This document shows, piece after piece, positions 30,427 through 32,344 of a stretch of DNA of 32,344 nucleotides; the first letter of the stretch is position 1; every line of letters begins with the position of its first letter. Location: NCBI GenBank assembly GCA_015067795.1, contig SVLU01000018.1, positions 1 through 32,344 on the forward strand, in the 5' to 3' direction. Below the pieces are notes generated by a model. That model saw nothing but the letters and a program-made list of their open reading frames with translations, was not told the DNA's origin and ran no database searches. Source of the stretch: Oscillospiraceae bacterium (lineage in GTDB: Bacteria > Bacillota > Clostridia > Oscillospirales > Oscillospiraceae). The translations under genes and the position numbers were made by a program.

Positions 30427-30487
30427 GACAGACTAAAAGGAAGCGTCCTTTTAGCTTGCACGAAAATGGCGGGTCATTTTAGTGTAC

Positions 30488-30516
30488 TTGACATTATTGG
30501 ATTTGTGATGCATAAT
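30488..30516 (+). promoter_or_regulatory. SigA-type promoter for the flavodoxin operon
   Basis: A perfect TTGACA (30488-30493), a 17-bp spacer and CATAAT (30511-30516), with a leader of about 20 bases. Confidence 0.85.
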
Positions 30517-30542
30517 CTACTGTGTCAATATAGGAGGCGGCT

Positions 30543-31070
30543 ATGAAGATAAATGCAATCGTCTATACATCCAACACGGGATATACCGCTCAGTACGCAA
30601 AAATGCTGGGTGAAAATACAGGCTTGCCTGTCTATACCCTTGCTGAAGCCAAGGGAAAGCTTGCCGGAGGTGACGGTATAGTCTATCTCGGCTGGCTTAT
30701 GGCGGGTATGGTAAAGGACTATAAAAAGGCGGCAAAGCGTTATAATATCACCGCTGTGTGCAGTGTGGGCATGAATCCAACCGGAACACAGACCCAGGAA
30801 GTCAGAAACAGCAATAAAATACCCGAAAATGTGCCGGTTTTCACACTTCAGGGCGGCTATGATTATGACAGACTCAGGGGTATCAACAAATTCCTTATGA
30901 GCATCGTGTCGAAAATCCTTATAAAGAAGATAAGCGATAATCCCAACAAGACTGAGTCAGATAAGGAAATTCTTGATATGCTGATAAACGGCGGAAGTCT
31001 TGTAAGAGAGGAAAATCTTGCAGCTGTGACCGATTGGTTGAAGAAGAACGGCATTTGCAATAAACCATAA
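30543..31070 (+). CDS. Flavodoxin-domain protein
   Basis: A 175-residue cytoplasmic protein with a flavodoxin-like fold. The N-terminal 'IVYTSNTGYTAQYAKML' is the FMN phosphate-binding loop, and 'GGDGIVYLGWLMAGMVKDY' resembles the second flavin loop of the flavodoxin/protoporphyrinogen-oxidase-like subfamily. It probably transfers electrons or reduces small substrates, but the reaction is unknown. AGGAGG is five bases before the ATG. It heads a three-gene unit with the YbaK-type and UPF0316 genes, spaced 26 and 35 bases apart with their own ribosome sites. No partner reductase is adjacent. Confidence 0.85.
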   Translation: MKINAIVYTSNTGYTAQYAKMLGENTGLPVYTLAEAKGKLAGGDGIVYLGWLMAGMVKDYKKAAKRYNITAVCSVGMNPTGTQTQEVRNSNKIPENVPVFTLQGGYDYDRLRGINKFLMSIVSKILIKKISDNPNKTESDKEILDMLINGGSLVREENLAAVTDWLKKNGICNKP

Positions 31071-31096
31071 ATATCACAAGATAAAAGGAGAACAAT

Positions 31097-31567
31097 ATGT
31101 CTATTGAACGTGTACGCAAGCATTTTGAGGAGCTTGGAATAGCAGACAGAATTCTGGAATTCCCTGTGTCCAGCGCAACGGTAGAGCTGGCAGCTGAAGC
31201 TGTGGGTGTAATTCCTGCAAGAATTGCAAAAACATTGTCCTTTAAGCTGGATGAACGTGTAATACTTGTAGTCACCGCAGGTGATGCAAGAGTGGATAAT
31301 AAGAAGTATAAGGCACAGTTTGGCGGCAAAGCCCGTATGCTCCCAATGGAGGAGACTGTACCGCTTATCGGTCACGCTGTGGGCGGCGTATGCCCCTTTG
31401 CGGTGAATGAGGGTGTTGAGGTTTATGCCGATATTTCCATGAAACGCTTTGATACTGTATTCCCTGCCTGCGGAAGCTCCAACAGCGCAATCGAGATTTC
31501 CTGCGAGGAGCTTGATGAGCTTGCGAAGCCTATTGCCTGGGTGGACGTTTGCAAGGACTGGCAGTAA
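31097..31567 (+). CDS. YbaK/EbsC-family aminoacyl-tRNA deacylase
   Basis: A free-standing trans-editing domain related to the insertion domain of prolyl-tRNA synthetase; family members hydrolyse Cys-tRNA-Pro or Ala-tRNA-Pro. The 156 residues show 'PARIAKTLSFKLDER' with the conserved Lys of the active site, and 'GGVCPFAVNEGVEVYAD' (the GxxxPF-type loop), then 'FPACGSSNSAIEISCEEL'. AAAAGGAGAA precedes the ATG. Substrate choice among YbaK, ProXp-ala and related types cannot be fixed from the sequence alone. Confidence 0.92.
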   Translation: MSIERVRKHFEELGIADRILEFPVSSATVELAAEAVGVIPARIAKTLSFKLDERVILVVTAGDARVDNKKYKAQFGGKARMLPMEETVPLIGHAVGGVCPFAVNEGVEVYADISMKRFDTVFPACGSSNSAIEISCEELDELAKPIAWVDVCKDWQ

Positions 31568-31602
31568 AAATTATATAGCTCCCTACACAAAGGAGGTACG
31601 TT

Positions 31603-32136
31603 ATGCTTTCGTATTTGGGTCTCACGGGATTTTGGCTTTATGTGGTTATTTTCCTTGGTAAGATGGCAGAGGTATGCTTCAGTACGCTGAGGATCATGTT
31701 TGTGGGTAAAAGCCGCAAGTTGGAGGGTGCGATATTTGGGTTTATCGAGATCGCCCTTTGGGTCATAGTGGTAAGCTCTGTTTTGGACGGTCTGGCACAG
31801 GACCCCATGAAGGCTGTTATCTACTGCGTGGCATTTACTCTCGGTATTCCCCTTGGTGTTAAGATAGAAAATCTCCTGGCTGTGGGTCTGACCTCAGTTC
31901 AGGTGGTTGCGGCCAATGCGGAGGGCGAAAAGATCGGAACTGTTCTCCGTGAGCATGGCTTTGGTGTTACATTCCTTGACGGTCACAGCGTTGACGGCAC
32001 TAAGCGTGAGCTTGTTTTTGTTCAGCTCAGACGTAAGCGTATTAATTACGCAATCAGGCTTATCAGAGAGGTTGCTCCTGATGCTGTGATTTCCGTCAGT
32101 GATCTGAGATCCTTCCGTGGAGGATTTTTGAGATAA
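31603..32136 (+). CDS. UPF0316 (DUF5698/DUF2179) membrane protein
   Basis: A 177-residue protein with three predicted membrane helices in its first 90 residues ('LYVVIFLGKMAEVCFSTLRI', 'FIEIALWVIVVSSVL', 'IYCVAFTLGIPLGVKIENLL') and a soluble C-terminal ferredoxin-like DUF2179 domain ('GEKIGTVLREHGFGVTFLDG' onward). It matches the YebE/UPF0316 pattern, including 'STLRIMFV' and the terminal 'SDLRSFRGGF'. Function is not established; the cytoplasmic domain suggests ligand sensing. AAAGGAGGT lies directly upstream of the ATG. It ends the operon. Confidence 0.92.
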   Translation: MLSYLGLTGFWLYVVIFLGKMAEVCFSTLRIMFVGKSRKLEGAIFGFIEIALWVIVVSSVLDGLAQDPMKAVIYCVAFTLGIPLGVKIENLLAVGLTSVQVVAANAEGEKIGTVLREHGFGVTFLDGHSVDGTKRELVFVQLRRKRINYAIRLIREVAPDAVISVSDLRSFRGGFLR

Positions 32137-32167
32137 CCTTTTTAAAATTAGGATATTTTATCAAAAA

Positions 32168-32195
32168 GCGGCACACTTCCTGTGAAGTGTGCCGC
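32168..32195. terminator. Stem-loop after the UPF0316 gene
   Basis: A perfect 12-bp GC-rich stem (32168-32179 with 32184-32195), CTGT loop. The T-run side lies on the minus strand (AAAAA precedes it), so it fits best as a terminator for minus-strand transcription entering from beyond the window, though it may also protect the plus-strand 3' end. Confidence 0.7.
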
Positions 32196-32219
32196 AGAGC
32201 GTGTCAAAGAACCCCAATC

Positions 32220-32255
32220 TGTCATTCCGAGGAGCGAAGCGACGTGGGAATCTTA
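32220..32255. repeat. Family D repeat, inverted copy
   Basis: A perfect 36-base reverse complement of 30249-30284, on the other side of the flavodoxin operon. Confidence 0.9.
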
Positions 32256-32268
32256 AAATCACAAGACT

Positions 32269-32344
32269 CCATTTGAAGCCCAGTGAAACGGGTTCAAATG
32301 GAAAAGGAGGAGCAGCGAAATGGGAGAGCTTTCCTGCTTGCAGG
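32269..32344. other. Partial structured element or gene start at window edge
   Basis: CCATTTGAA/TTCAAATGG hairpin (about 32270-32300), then AGGAGG and two possible ATG starts (32298, 32320), the last bases opening another hairpin (CCTG-CTTG-CAGG). It is cut off by the window. It looks more like a further intergenic repeat than a gene start, but either is possible. Confidence 0.3.

Noticed and set aside
30543-32136. New three-gene redox/editing system
   Set aside because: Flavodoxin, YbaK-type and UPF0316 genes are each widespread and have separate ribosome sites; nothing in the sequence links their functions beyond co-transcription.

Overview
The window is a stretch of a Gram-positive, endospore-lineage Clostridia chromosome, most likely a gut Oscillospirales/Ruminococcaceae relative. 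The evidence is a GPR-type spore protease, SpoIIIJ/Jag-type envelope genes, RNase Y, chromosomal ParA/ParB with perfect parS sites, strong AGGAGG ribosome binding sites, SigA-type promoters (TTGACA/TATAAT, 16-18 bp spacers), and dispersed palindromic repeats of kinds common in gut clostridia. This placement is inference from gene content; no 16S or ribosomal-cluster marker is present.

Layout. 1-5.7 kb: ileS and metG as separate, individually terminated units. 5.9-8.6 kb (minus): a small DUF6809-type protein, a membrane-anchored HtrA protease and rpsT. 8.8-14.3 kb (plus): spore protease gpr, then parS sites, parA, parB, serS, mscL and rsmG. 14.5-19.8 kb (plus): mfd, then lspA-rluD, converging on a minus-strand SpoU-family RNA methyltransferase. 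20.9-23.3 kb (plus): a complete polar amino-acid ABC importer (lipoprotein, permease, ATPase). 23.4-26.6 kb (minus): a 51-residue rubredoxin, an AT-rich DUF2971 protein and RNase Y. 27.0-30.1 kb (plus): rpmH-rnpA-yidD-yidC-jag followed by acpP. 30.5-32.1 kb (plus): a flavodoxin-like protein, a YbaK-type deacylase and a UPF0316 membrane protein.

The genes are mostly housekeeping: translation (ileS, metG, serS, rpsT, rpmH), RNA processing and modification (rnpA, rny, rluD, SpoU methylase, rsmG, jag), envelope biogenesis (lspA, yidC, yidD, htrA, mscL), segregation (parAB/parS) and repair (mfd). The parAB and rpmH-rnpA-yidD-yidC-jag blocks are normally origin-proximal neighbours; here about 15 kb of other genes separates them, and mnmE/mnmG/dnaA are not in view.

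The most distinctive feature is the intergenic DNA. Four families of short repeats (called A-D here) occupy most operon boundaries: A (AT-rich arms, 3 full and 2 half copies), B (CTCCC-type arms, 5 copies), C (GTAGGGG arms, 3 copies) and D (GTCATTCCGAGG type, a cluster and one inverted copy). A, B and C share one plan: an outer inverted repeat in which each arm carries its own mini-hairpin, and those mini-hairpins change sequence from copy to copy while keeping base pairing. One A element holds a perfect parS site at its centre. No CRISPR array, prophage, transposase, tRNA or rRNA gene was seen, and I found no convincing new multi-gene system.
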